A stretch of 64,000 nucleotides of DNA from Paenibacillus lactis. Its GTDB lineage: Bacteria; Bacillota; Bacilli; Paenibacillales; Paenibacillaceae. The notes beneath the pieces are model-generated. The model was given only the letters and a program-made list of their open reading frames with translations. It had not been told where the DNA came from and did not search any database. The stretch covers positions 496,001 through 560,000 of the forward strand of contig NZ_JAGGKI010000001.1 of the NCBI RefSeq assembly GCF_017873605.1. The letters are read 5' to 3'. Positions 8,421 through 17,456 of the stretch are shown here, in pieces (the stretch's first letter is position 1; every line of letters starts with the position of its first letter). A program made the translations under genes and the position numbers.

Positions 8421-10616
8421 TTAAACCAGGTATTCCGCCATAATCTGCTCGATATCAAACGGCGTGGTTCCATGATCCACCGAAAAAACCGTTTCGGCCT
8501 GATCTTTCTGTTCGACGCACTCGCCCCGTGCCTTTGCATGGAGCATAAACAGATCGTACAGGTCCGGTTTCCGAAGCGCCGTCATGGCTTTCCCCATCAG
8601 AACCATTCCCTTCTGGTTCCCTTCGACATTGTTATAGTAATGCGGATGCCGCGTCAGGGACAGATCGGTCCAAATGACCGTGCGCTCCATCAGATCAAGG
8701 ATAACGGGAATCGCAATCTGCGTGTCGGCGGTGACATCGATTTTGTTGACCACCGTGGCAGGCTCGAAGATTTCCCCGGAGCCGGGTTTTTTACGCATCA
8801 TCCAGCCCGTGAAGCACTCCGGCAGCTCGCAATACGGCTGACTCGTATAAGAATGAAGGGTTGCCACGATGTAGCGCCCGCCGTACTGGACGATGGAAGG
8901 GATATGGAGATCAATGAATTCGCATGCGCCCTGCGGGGCGGATACGATGTCTCCGCTGTGCACGGCACGGTACTTGGACGACCGCAGATTCGTATACGAA
9001 ATATGCTCCACATACTGCCAGTTCCCGTCATACATCACTGCGGACAGGTCGATATCCACGCGGCCGGTCGGTTGGCCGTCGACCATTCCCTCTTTCCACC
9101 AGCTGAAGAACCGTATGGTATCCCCATCCCCCATCGGGATGCGGCTTCCGCGTACGAGCGTACGCAAAGCTTTACTGGCCGATCGCTGTGAGAACGGGAC
9201 GTGGTAGTGCTGCAAGCGTTGGTCGATATAGGTCTTCCCAAGCGGCGGCAGCTCGGAGAACCGCTGGATTAATACCTGGTCACATAGGTTCACGATGTCC
9301 TCGCAAGCCCCAGGATCCACCTTCGGAAGATTATTCGGAACCGCAAACGCCTTAGCCACATTGCCTTTCGGGAAGAAGATGCGAAGGTCGCTCGGCTCAT
9401 GGCGGCGGGCAAAATGAGACTTCACCTGCAATAACACCGGCGTCGACACTTGATCCGCGACTTCTCCAAATGCAAGCACGACATACTCTGTATGCTCGGT
9501 CGAGCGCAGCAGCTGATCCAGCCGTCTCGCGAATTCGCCGGGACGCTTCATCAAGAGATCGATGAGGGACCAGACTTGATCATAGCGGAAGGCGAGCTCT
9601 ACGCTGCCGTTGAAGGTCGTAAAGGGCTTGTTATTGCGCAAGATATCGAAGGCTTCTTCCGCACGCGGAAAACGCGACTTGTATTCGGAAGGGTGTAGAA
9701 TCTCGCCAAGGCGAATCCAGCGGTCTTTAAATCTCAGCATATCCTCCGTTATCGGGTGGCATCGCTCCAGCAATCCGAGCAGCAGCCGTCTTTCCGGGCG
9801 CTTGAATTTACGGAAGCGCACAGGCGCGGTAAGGCTGACATCGCCCCCCGACCAAGCCGCTGCCAGACGCAATACATCCGTTGCCGTCTTGAAGTAGCGC
9901 TCGATCAGGTTGATGTTTGCCTTGTCATGCTTCAGCAAGGAGCTTGCGACGAAGGCGGCGTTTTCCTTGAACGGAATTTCGGAAGGAAGCAGCTCTTCCA
10001 GCTCCTCCGGCTCGGCATTCGCGATCGCGGTATCGATGTCCTGCCGGTCCGTGTCCGAAATGGACGTCTTGGCTTGAATTAGTTGCTGGATCATCATATG
10101 GAACTCGGCTTGGCTTCCAAGCTCGATGACGGTCAGCTGGGTTTTATCCAGCAAAGTAGGTCTTACCACACCAGGATGATCGGGAGCCTCCAGCGTAAGA
10201 TAATGGTAGACCGCATTCAGATACAGCGCTGCATCGTCTTCCTCCATCACTTGCTGCGGGAATCCGGGATACATCGGCTGATACTCCACATGTGCACCGA
10301 CCATAACGCTAAGGTCAGCGACTAGCTGGGCATAGAATTCGGAAAACTGCTCCATGGATAATGTACGAATGACGTGCATCAATGGGTGGGAGAACGTAAA
10401 TCCAAGAAACTCGATATTTTTCAGGGCAGTGGCCAAAACCGCTTCCGAAAGCCGGCTCTCCCCTTGCCCTCGCTCCACCATAAGTTTATTCGCTCTTCGT
10501 AAATAGATGGTATTATTTATCATCAGGATTCCAGGAAAGCCTTGCCCTAAATACGTGAAAGGTAGTTTAGAAGGAAGGTACAAGATAGCCTGGATGCCTC
10601 CTCTCTTAATCAACAT
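8421..10616 (-). CDS. Large cytoplasmic protein with C-terminal TerD-like domain, MXAN_6230/SCO0854-like without RING finger
   Basis: The 731-residue protein has no signal peptide or membrane helix. From memory, its layout matches the MXAN_6230/SCO0854 family of Ter-type stress loci: a helical N-terminus with MYPGFPQQVMEEDDAALYLNA, a long middle region, and a C-terminal TerD-like beta domain with GDGDTIRFFSWW, VDIDLSAVMYDGNW, HSGDIVSAPQGACEFIDL and a closing IPVILDLMERTVIWTDLSL. Family members from actinobacteria and myxobacteria carry a cysteine-rich RING finger after the N-terminal helices; here that stretch lacks the cysteine ladder. The start is uncertain: an in-frame stop lies two codons upstream of 10616, and no well-spaced ribosome binding site precedes that ATG. 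A role in calcium- or stress-linked surface response is inference only. Confidence 0.65.
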   Translation of the reverse strand: MLIKRGGIQAILYLPSKLPFTYLGQGFPGILMINNTIYLRRANKLMVERGQGESRLSEAVLATALKNIEFLGFTFSHPLMHVIRTLSMEQFSEFYAQLVADLSVMVGAHVEYQPMYPGFPQQVMEEDDAALYLNAVYHYLTLEAPDHPGVVRPTLLDKTQLTVIELGSQAEFHMMIQQLIQAKTSISDTDRQDIDTAIANAEPEELEELLPSEIPFKENAAFVASSLLKHDKANINLIERYFKTATDVLRLAAAWSGGDVSLTAPVRFRKFKRPERRLLLGLLERCHPITEDMLRFKDRWIRLGEILHPSEYKSRFPRAEEAFDILRNNKPFTTFNGSVELAFRYDQVWSLIDLLMKRPGEFARRLDQLLRSTEHTEYVVLAFGEVADQVSTPVLLQVKSHFARRHEPSDLRIFFPKGNVAKAFAVPNNLPKVDPGACEDIVNLCDQVLIQRFSELPPLGKTYIDQRLQHYHVPFSQRSASKALRTLVRGSRIPMGDGDTIRFFSWWKEGMVDGQPTGRVDIDLSAVMYDGNWQYVEHISYTNLRSSKYRAVHSGDIVSAPQGACEFIDLHIPSIVQYGGRYIVATLHSYTSQPYCELPECFTGWMMRKKPGSGEIFEPATVVNKIDVTADTQIAIPVILDLMERTVIWTDLSLTRHPHYYNNVEGNQKGMVLMGKAMTALRKPDLYDLFMLHAKARGECVEQKDQAETVFSVDHGTTPFDIEQIMAEYLV

Positions 10617-10898
10617 CCCTCAGGGAAGCTGCGACCCTAATTCGCTCAATTTGAAATAGAAGGAAGGATCGCAATAGCCTGAAGGTGTGTTCGGTTCCAG
10701 GCCATGTGGCCGTGAACCTTGGATGCACTTATCATCACACACGTCGCTTCCTGCGAACAGGGCGGAAGTATTACGACTTATGGAAACGTGCGGAAAATCG
10801 GGCCATTCCGATGAATTTCCTTGTGCCGTCCTGCAACTTTGCATTATTCTTGATGAGATTAAGTCGACTTAATATGTTGAATTGCAGGAGGAGCAGAC

Positions 10899-11360
10899 AT
10901 GAGCGAGAAGCTGACCGTGCTTGAATGGCACAAGCAACAAGCGGTAACGAATTTTAATGCCGCATGGGATTTGATTGAAAAAGCGGACAGGTCCTGGGAA
11001 GACGATCTTCAGATGATCCACATGGCCCATGCTTCCCGCTATCACTGGGGCGAGATCGGCACCCCCCTTCAATTCTCAAGAGGCGAATGGCAAATCTCGC
11101 GGGTATATGCCGTGCTCGGCATGTTCGAGAGCGCTTTATTCCACGGGAAAAACTCGCTTAAACTGTGCTTGGAGAATCATATCGGTGATTTCGATTTGGC
11201 GTTTGCTTATGAAGCCATTGCGAGGGCTTACATGATTGATCAGAATATAAATTCCATGATGGAATACCTCCAACTCGCCAAGGAAGCAGCCATTCATATT
11301 GGCGATCCCAAGGAGAGAGATTATCTTCTATCCGAATTGCAAACCATCTCGCTGGATTAG
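10899..11360 (+). CDS. Small helical TPR-like protein of unknown function
   Basis: I do not recognise a specific family. The 153-residue product is soluble and helical, with repeated helix pairs resembling tetratricopeptide repeats (WQISRVYAVLGMFESALFHG, AFAYEAIARAYMIDQNINSM, MEYLQLAKEAAIHIGD). GGAGGAG lies eight bases upstream of the ATG, so the start is secure. It stands alone between two minus-strand genes. An adapter or scaffolding role would be usual for such repeats, but no partner can be named from the context. Confidence 0.75.
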   Translation: MSEKLTVLEWHKQQAVTNFNAAWDLIEKADRSWEDDLQMIHMAHASRYHWGEIGTPLQFSRGEWQISRVYAVLGMFESALFHGKNSLKLCLENHIGDFDLAFAYEAIARAYMIDQNINSMMEYLQLAKEAAIHIGDPKERDYLLSELQTISLD

Positions 11361-11438
11361 TACGGCCCTTCCCCTATTTCATTACCGTCTATGTTGATCA
11401 CTTGAAAAAGCGCCGACTGCAAAAAAGCGGGATAACAT

Positions 11439-11471
11439 AAAAATCTCACAATCCTTAATTGGATTGTGAGA
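11439..11471 (-). terminator. Terminator of the second sortase gene
   Basis: Perfect 11-bp stem (TCTCACAATCC / GGATTGTGAGA, loop TTAATT), followed on the minus strand by five T residues, 40 bases past the sortase stop. Confidence 0.85.
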
Positions 11472-11511
11472 CATCTACGCCATTTGCATTAATTTTTTGG
11501 TTAATGAAAAA

Positions 11512-12141
11512 CTAGGTGGTCTGCTCATCTCCAACCGGATATGCATAGAAGATAAAACGATCCGGCGCATTGCCTAAATAGCGGAACGGATAACAGGTGG
11601 AAATGACCAGCACCTCGGATCCCATCGATCGAATAACCGATGTATCGTCCTTGTCTACAATATCCGTGCTTCGGATCTCGTATTCAAATGTCCCATACGG
11701 CAGCTTTACGATGAATCGATCCCCAACCGCCAGCTTGTCGAAGTTCCGGAACACCGTGTCCCGATGGCCTGACAGCAGAATCTGTTCATCGTCTAGTGGA
11801 AATGCGGTAGAGCTATAATGCCCGACTCCTCTTTCAAGCATATCCTCATCCGTGCCCTCGATAATCGGAAGCTCGGCTTCCAGCTTTGGAACTTCCAGCA
11901 TCCCGATCACATCGTTCGGACTTGGATCAAACTGGGATCTCTCGGCCATAGGATCACGCTGCGAGGCTGGATCAACACCCTTATCATCCAAATGATCTAT
12001 GGTTTGCGGCTGAGAAATCAGCGTATTCGCTTCCGCCATGGCTTCCTTCAGGCTTGCTTGATGTTCGAAATATTGTATTGCAGCGAATGTTACAAACCCG
12101 ACGCCTGCAAGCATCAACAACGCACCTACGATTCTTCGCAT
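11512..12141 (-). CDS. Class D sortase, second copy
   Basis: A 209-residue sortase with an N-terminal membrane anchor (MRRIVGALLMLAGVGFVTFA). The catalytic His lies in ILLSGHRDTVF, Cys in VLVISTCYPFRY and Arg in APDRFIFYAYP. Start 12141 is preceded by AAAGGGGAAGCC; an in-frame ATG ten codons upstream has no comparable signal. It differs strongly from the sortase at 4098-4739, so it is not a recent duplicate. The S-layer protein gene lies directly upstream on the same strand but has its own terminator and no LPxTx motif, so a substrate relationship is not supported by sequence. Confidence 0.88.
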   Translation of the reverse strand: MRRIVGALLMLAGVGFVTFAAIQYFEHQASLKEAMAEANTLISQPQTIDHLDDKGVDPASQRDPMAERSQFDPSPNDVIGMLEVPKLEAELPIIEGTDEDMLERGVGHYSSTAFPLDDEQILLSGHRDTVFRNFDKLAVGDRFIVKLPYGTFEYEIRSTDIVDKDDTSVIRSMGSEVLVISTCYPFRYLGNAPDRFIFYAYPVGDEQTT

Positions 12142-12498
12142 GGCTTCCCCTTTCATTCTGTTCAAATTCATCAGTCGGTGACTGCCGGAGCAACAATGGA
12201 ATCTAATGTTTTTCCAATTGAATATCTATATTTTTACAACCATATCTTACTTCTTCTCCTACTTAAAATCCAGCCGATTGACCGCACTTCTTCTCTTAAT
12301 AAGCCAAAAGTAATAAATTTCCTTTGAGTGATCCAACCCTCTAATCTATTTATCTTGTGTACTTAAGCGAAGGTTTCTTTTCGCATTCCAACAGCCCCTA
12401 ACCCCCTGTAATACACGTATGACAATACATGTCGTTTCATAGGGGATTTCTCATGTTATTTTTCAGCCCGCTATACCGATTCATATTTGTATATTAAT
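12142..12498. other. AT-rich intergenic region
   Basis: About 360 bases between the second sortase and the S-layer gene terminator. No open frame with a ribosome binding site was found on either strand. It presumably contains the sortase promoter, but no clear -35/-10 pair stands out. Confidence 0.5.
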
Positions 12499-12541
12499 GA
12501 AAAACAACCATTGACGACGTTCATGTCATCAATGGTTGTTT
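12499..12541 (-). terminator. Terminator of the S-layer-domain gene
   Basis: Arms AAACAACCATTGA and TCAATGGTTGTTT form a long stem around an 11-13 base loop, followed on the minus strand by T residues. It is ten bases after the stop codon. A near-identical hairpin recurs at about 16308-16347. Confidence 0.85.
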
Positions 12542-12550
12542 GGGTCGCTT

Positions 12551-15500
12551 CTACTTATCGATCAGGTTCGTCACTTTCAGCATTCTTGCAATCAGTGCGG
12601 TGACTTCGGCGCGCGTCATTTGCGCTTTCGGACTAAGAAGTTCCGAACCGTTCCCGCGAATGATGCCTGCGGAGATCAATTGTGCTACATCGGCTTTAGC
12701 CCATTTCGCTACGTTATCTCCATCTTTATATTGAGCCAGAACAGAAGTATCCTGTTCTACTGCATTCTGAGAGAGAATCAGGCGATGAGCCCGGGCTACC
12801 ATGGCGAACCCTTCCTCTCTCGTAATTTGCCGGCCGCCGACGAAGTTGCCATCGTCATAACCGCGGACAATATCGAATTCATCGGCGATCGCAATCGCAT
12901 TACGATACCAGATTGTTGCCGGAACATCCGGGAAGCTCATCTGTGGAGCCTCAGGACGCATCAAGCCTAAACCGAGAACCACCATCTCTGCAAACTCGGA
13001 GCGCGTAACGCTGCGGTCCGGCGAGAATGTGTTATTCCCGTTGCCCTTCAAATCCAGTCTTGCCGCGATATTGTTCACATCCGCTTTGCCCCAGTGTGTT
13101 CTCACATCATCGAAATCCTGCGGATTCCAGATGACCGAATAGGTTCCGCTGCTGCGGAGATCGTTAATCTGAGCAAAATAACGGTTATTGATCTTCGTTA
13201 CGACAGTTGGCAGATGGTACACACTGCCGTCAGGGTTGACTACAACCCCTGTTGTGATCCGGTTAGGGTCGATGCCCTCCGGAAGAGCGATATATTTCGC
13301 CGCATATCCGCTCAGCTGACCGGATCTCACGTTCTTTCCTTCGTGAGCAAACATCAGGTCGAGATCGATTGGATCGACCAGCAGCTCATAGCCTGCCGAT
13401 GTCGCCTTGCTCTTGGCAGATGCGGTCACGGCTTCCGAAGCACGCTTAATGTCGATACGGACTGCAATATCACCAAGCGCGGCATTTCCAAGCTGCCCAG
13501 CTACGGAAGACAGATTCATTTTACCGGCTGGAACCGGATAGATGGCGAGCGGGTTGCTGATTTCCAAGCTTGCGCCCTTATCGCCGAGCCGCTTCAGATT
13601 ATCCGCAGTCAAGCCGCCAACTGTCAGGTCACCTTCATTCGGCGAGTGAATAGCCAGCTTCGGATCTGTGCTCTTGGATATTGCATCAACCAGCTTGCCC
13701 TGATCTACCTTCACTGAGGTTACGGTACGGCCATCCGTAACTGTCGTGGTACCGGTGGCAAATGGATTGTCATTGCCGTCCACTCGGACATCCAGATTGC
13801 TCTTTGGAGTTTCCGGCTGAGGTGTTGGAGTTGTTCCCGGCGTGCTTCCGCCTCCTCCGTTTCCGCCTCCATTGTTGTTATCTCCTCCGCCACTGAACGC
13901 TCGATATACGGTTAGTTTATAAATCGTCTCTCTACCGTTTACGGTTACCTTGACTTCAATGGTGTTGCTGCCTTCTTTTAAAAGCAAATGATCGCTTGCC
14001 TTACCGTCAGCTGCATCCATCCAGGTACCGCCATTGAGTGAAATCTCAATCTTGGCATTCGGATCCAGGCCAGCCAGCTCGTCCAGCGTTGGTGTTAGAT
14101 AGACGCTGTACGTTGCAGCGAAAACGGATGCGGTGTATTCACGAGTATTTTCAGCAAACTCAGGTGACAGACCAATCGGTGTACCATCATTGCTATTGTT
14201 CAATTCCAAACCAATGAGATGGGAATTTCCGGATACATCCACCACGATCGTCTTGGATTCGTTGGACACTTTGCCGTCTTTTATTGCCGTTACATCGACC
14301 GTATATTTACCATCCGCCAGGTCAGCTGATGGGATGAAACTCCAGTTGCCACTACTGTCCACTTCGACTTCTCGAGTCTCAATGACATTTCCGTTCTCAT
14401 CCTTCAGATCTACGGTTACTTTGGCATCCGGGTCTGCGCTGCCCTTGACTTCCGGCTTAGCCACGGATACCAGCTCACCGGTTGGTTCAGTGATCGCAAG
14501 CTGTGGCTTGGTCGTGTCCACCGTCACATTTTTGACAGCGGTATTGGACTCGCCGTTCTTCGTGGCTGTCACTTCAACCACGTAGTCCCCATCCGGCAGA
14601 TCTTGGTCAGGCTCAAAGCTCCAAGTCCCGTCAGCATTCACATTGACTTTTGGAGTGCCAATCACTTTCCCGTCTTTATCTTTAATCACGGCCGTGACAT
14701 CCGCACCAGGAGCAGACTCACCTTTAAACTCAGGCTTGGCTACGTATGCGTGGCTGCCAGCCGGCTGCGTGATTTTAATCCGGGTCTTCAGTTGATCTTC
14801 CGCTGCCTTTAGGGCCTCAAGCGCTTTATTTACTTGCTCTTGCGTTTTGTTTCTGTTTTCAAGCACTGCTTTGGCTTGTTCCAGTGCCTGCTGATACGCT
14901 GGCCACTCGTCTTCCATGTAGTCTTCTTCTTTCAATTGGCTGAGTTGCTCAACCGCCTTCTTCAGTTCGGTAATGTTAACAAAAGCTACGGATTTCTCGG
15001 CGATAACCTCGTAATTGGTGTCAGTTGACATACCACCGAATTCAATGACGTATCCTGTAACGTTGTTATCATTCGGATAATCATTCCACTTCCCTGCTTG
15101 TTGACCAGATGAAAAAATATGAGCTACATATTCCTTATTGCTGTAATCATTAGGCTCCTGAGCGTCCCAGTTGGTATACGCTCCGTCTACTGGCTTCCCA
15201 GAGGTTTGATAATAGCCTTCATAGAATTTCAAGCCATTACCGCTATCCTTTTCACCTTCTGGGCCGGTTACCCAACGCCAGTCACCAGTTTTCCTAGGTC
15301 CACCATCTTTACGTTCGATATCCTGTGCGCCAATCCAGCCCAAGCCTAGAGTCTTTTCTTTTACGAACTCATTCTCCTTGGCGTCTGTAATCGTGACCAG
15401 GTACCCTTGCCGTCCAAAATAAGTCATACCCTCAGCTTCTTGCTTCGCTTTATCCCAAGTAATTGAGCTGCCCTTATTTACATATTTGTAAAAGTGACCG

Positions 15501-15991
15501 TTACCTTCATAAGGAAGGGCATCGCCTAAGGTAAATTTAATAGTTCTCACTGATTTATCGCTGGACGTCGTCGAGAACTTAACACTGGATAATGTTTGCG
15601 TATAAGCTTCTGCTGAAGCCTTTCCCGTAAACATTAGAACGCCGTTATCGGGGGTATTTCTTTTTGCTGTAATTCCCGCAGCCAAGGTATATGATAATGT
15701 ATCTCCGGTCTGGAAATTTTCAATCATTACCGTTGCAGCATCCAAGTTAGCCGTATCGGGAGAGTTAAGAATCAGAACCTCCGGATCAATAACTACCCCG
15801 GTCGGAGTTCCCCCGTCAACAACATCATAGCTGGTCGTACCCCCGGATGTGGTAATTAAGGCTTGTTCTGTATCAGCCGCGTAGACTGAAGCTTTAGCAG
15901 CTCCTACCGGAAAACCACCAATAGTAAGAACGCAAGCCAGGAACAATGCTGCATGCTTTTTCTTACGAGGCTTGTTGCTAGATTTAAACAC
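12551..15991 (-). CDS. Secreted multidomain S-layer-homology protein with C-type lectin domain
   Basis: Start 15991 (GTG) is chosen because AGGAGG lies ten bases upstream and a basic signal peptide follows at once; in-frame ATGs upstream lack this. Domains in order: signal peptide (1-37); C-type-lectin-like fold (about 160-325) with EPND and WNDYPND calcium/sugar-loop motifs; a FIVAR-like helical segment (343-400); two bacterial Ig-like repeats (403-587) sharing the TKNGESNTAV/IKDGKVSNES pattern; a cadherin-like beta-sandwich (592-697); a Gly/Asn then Pro/Thr linker; an undefined 230-residue region; and three SLH domains (about 962 to the end) that would hold it to pyruvylated wall polymer. 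The lectin domain suggests binding to glycans or surfaces. Confidence 0.88.
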   Translation of the reverse strand: MFKSSNKPRKKKHAALFLACVLTIGGFPVGAAKASVYAADTEQALITTSGGTTSYDVVDGGTPTGVVIDPEVLILNSPDTANLDAATVMIENFQTGDTLSYTLAAGITAKRNTPDNGVLMFTGKASAEAYTQTLSSVKFSTTSSDKSVRTIKFTLGDALPYEGNGHFYKYVNKGSSITWDKAKQEAEGMTYFGRQGYLVTITDAKENEFVKEKTLGLGWIGAQDIERKDGGPRKTGDWRWVTGPEGEKDSGNGLKFYEGYYQTSGKPVDGAYTNWDAQEPNDYSNKEYVAHIFSSGQQAGKWNDYPNDNNVTGYVIEFGGMSTDTNYEVIAEKSVAFVNITELKKAVEQLSQLKEEDYMEDEWPAYQQALEQAKAVLENRNKTQEQVNKALEALKAAEDQLKTRIKITQPAGSHAYVAKPEFKGESAPGADVTAVIKDKDGKVIGTPKVNVNADGTWSFEPDQDLPDGDYVVEVTATKNGESNTAVKNVTVDTTKPQLAITEPTGELVSVAKPEVKGSADPDAKVTVDLKDENGNVIETREVEVDSSGNWSFIPSADLADGKYTVDVTAIKDGKVSNESKTIVVDVSGNSHLIGLELNNSNDGTPIGLSPEFAENTREYTASVFAATYSVYLTPTLDELAGLDPNAKIEISLNGGTWMDAADGKASDHLLLKEGSNTIEVKVTVNGRETIYKLTVYRAFSGGGDNNNGGGNGGGGSTPGTTPTPQPETPKSNLDVRVDGNDNPFATGTTTVTDGRTVTSVKVDQGKLVDAISKSTDPKLAIHSPNEGDLTVGGLTADNLKRLGDKGASLEISNPLAIYPVPAGKMNLSSVAGQLGNAALGDIAVRIDIKRASEAVTASAKSKATSAGYELLVDPIDLDLMFAHEGKNVRSGQLSGYAAKYIALPEGIDPNRITTGVVVNPDGSVYHLPTVVTKINNRYFAQINDLRSSGTYSVIWNPQDFDDVRTHWGKADVNNIAARLDLKGNGNNTFSPDRSVTRSEFAEMVVLGLGLMRPEAPQMSFPDVPATIWYRNAIAIADEFDIVRGYDDGNFVGGRQITREEGFAMVARAHRLILSQNAVEQDTSVLAQYKDGDNVAKWAKADVAQLISAGIIRGNGSELLSPKAQMTRAEVTALIARMLKVTNLIDK

Positions 15992-16306
15992 GTTTTTCTT
16001 TCCTCCTATCTTTTTCATCATATTTGTAAGCCTCGTGTCTTCCCTTTCCAACAGCCGCTTCGCTTAAGTAATTATGCAGAATAGTTAAAATACCCCTCAC
16101 ATAATCTCTATCCTTTTAAATCTAGGCTACATACTCTGTTAGATTCCTAAATACGAAATTTGTTGGACCGAGGATCTTATTCAAAGTCACTGTCGAATTA
16201 TAGGAATACACGCCACTACATTATATAGAGGCAGTCTGAATAAAATCTGAACAGCCTTAAAGAATTTATCTATGAGAATTGATATATCGGTGCACGTGAA
16301 CAAAAG
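15992..16306. other. Upstream region of the S-layer gene
   Basis: AT-rich non-coding DNA that must carry the S-layer gene promoter. No coding frame with a ribosome binding site was seen. I cannot assign -35 and -10 boxes with confidence. Confidence 0.45.
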
Positions 16307-16427
16307 AAAACAACCATCGAAGACGTTCATGTCATCAATGGTTGTTTGCGTTGCTTCATTATTTATCAATCAGGTCATTCACTTTCAGCATTCTTACCAA
16401 CAGTGCGGTTGCCTCGGCACGCGTCAT
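16307..16427 (-). pseudogene. Decayed 3' end of a second S-layer-homology gene with its terminator
   Basis: Read on the minus strand, 16427-16359 encodes MTRAEATALLVRMLKVNDLIDK and a stop, almost the same as the last residues of the intact gene (MTRAEVTALIARMLKVTNLIDK). It is followed by a hairpin (about 16308-16347) nearly identical to the terminator at 12499-12541. Upstream of 16427 the similarity stops abruptly and the frame is lost. This is therefore the leftover tail of a former paralogue, probably a tandem duplication later deleted. Confidence 0.85.
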
Positions 16428-16596
16428 TGCTTAACTTCCAGCCATAATAGGTTACTTTGAGGATGTACGCAATTCCAGCCTATTCTCCCACATATCGATG
16501 AAAGATCGGCCAGACGTACCGCATCCTGGCCCCCCTTTCCGCTTCGCATAAAAGGTTACATCTGCAGATGCCCAATTTTTTAAACTTGATGTCCCT

Positions 16597-17127
16597 TTAT
16601 TTTGAAGGCGAATGCTCTGCATACCATTTTCTTAGCAGATTAATATGCGCCTGATGATAGCGGTTATGGTCAGCCATATGCCATAATCCCCAGCGAATCG
16701 TTGCTTGCTTTTCATTCTCATGACCAAAGGTGACCACCCGATCTAAATCAGCATCCTGCAATTGGGTACAGATGTCTTTCAGCATGCTTAACACCTCTTC
16801 ATACTCCGATATCAGCATGTTGAGCGACTTGCCTTGGATCATCGGCAGCCGGTTGTTCACATCGATCATGGGACCGTATTGTTTTTGTAACGAATGAGGG
16901 AGCGGCTCCCCTTTCATCCGGTACACCCAATTCAAATCAACATACAGGATATGTCTCATTAATTGAGCAGTGCTGTTAAAGCTGCCATCGGGTCCCTTGT
17001 AATCGACTTCTTCCTGCGACATGCCCTTCGTAATCAACTGAAGTCGCTGGCTGTTTTCTTTCACCGCGGAATATAACATCCCAACGATCGGGGACATATT
17101 TGCCTCGCCTTGCAAATCTTTAAGCAT
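16597..17127 (-). CDS. DinB-superfamily protein
   Basis: A 176-residue helical protein with the DinB pattern: histidine in AQLMRHILYVDLNWVYR and the C-terminal cluster WGLWHMADHNRYHQAHINLL that would complete a metal site. AGGAGG precedes the ATG. The substrate is unknown; the family includes thiol-dependent transferases and many uncharacterised proteins. It stands alone, downstream of a small non-coding region, and shares only low similarity with the DinB protein at 7647-8150. Confidence 0.85.
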   Translation of the reverse strand: MLKDLQGEANMSPIVGMLYSAVKENSQRLQLITKGMSQEEVDYKGPDGSFNSTAQLMRHILYVDLNWVYRMKGEPLPHSLQKQYGPMIDVNNRLPMIQGKSLNMLISEYEEVLSMLKDICTQLQDADLDRVVTFGHENEKQATIRWGLWHMADHNRYHQAHINLLRKWYAEHSPSK

Positions 17128-17425
17128 CAGGCTCTTCCTCCTGCAATAATGGCTTCCCGGCCAATTATTTCTTTATTTCTGTAAGGGTTGCATCCCACAT
17201 TAATACATTTATATTCGGATTTTGGTCTTCATTCATTATCGAGATGGCAAGCTCCTGTGCTCCTTGAATGTCCATTTCGGAATAAGCAGGATCCTCTCGT
17301 TCATTTCCATCTGCGATATATATATTTTTTCTATCTTAGTAGGGGAACAGGGAGGTGTCAATTCCAGACTAATTAGATGTGAGCGCGGCCTGATTCCGTT
17401 TGGTTGATCCCTTACGGACAACAGA
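17128..17425. other. Non-coding gap
   Basis: About 300 bases without a credible gene on either strand. Apart from the hairpin at its right edge I see no repeat or RNA structure in it. Confidence 0.5.
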
Positions 17426-17449
17426 AGGCCATCGACGAATCGACGGCCT
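17426..17449 (-). terminator. Ten-bp UUCG hairpin after the membrane protein gene
   Basis: On the minus strand AGGCCGTCGA-TTCG-TCGATGGCCT forms a ten-pair stem (one G-T pair) closed by the very stable TTCG tetraloop, eight bases after the stop at 17457. The following TCTGTTGT is only moderately T-rich, so termination is likely but not certain. Confidence 0.55.
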
Positions 17450-17456
17450 CACGATC

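Noticed and set aside
12536..12970. 144-residue plus-strand frame
   Set aside because: It overlaps the terminator and SLH-coding region of the S-layer gene and is only its antisense.
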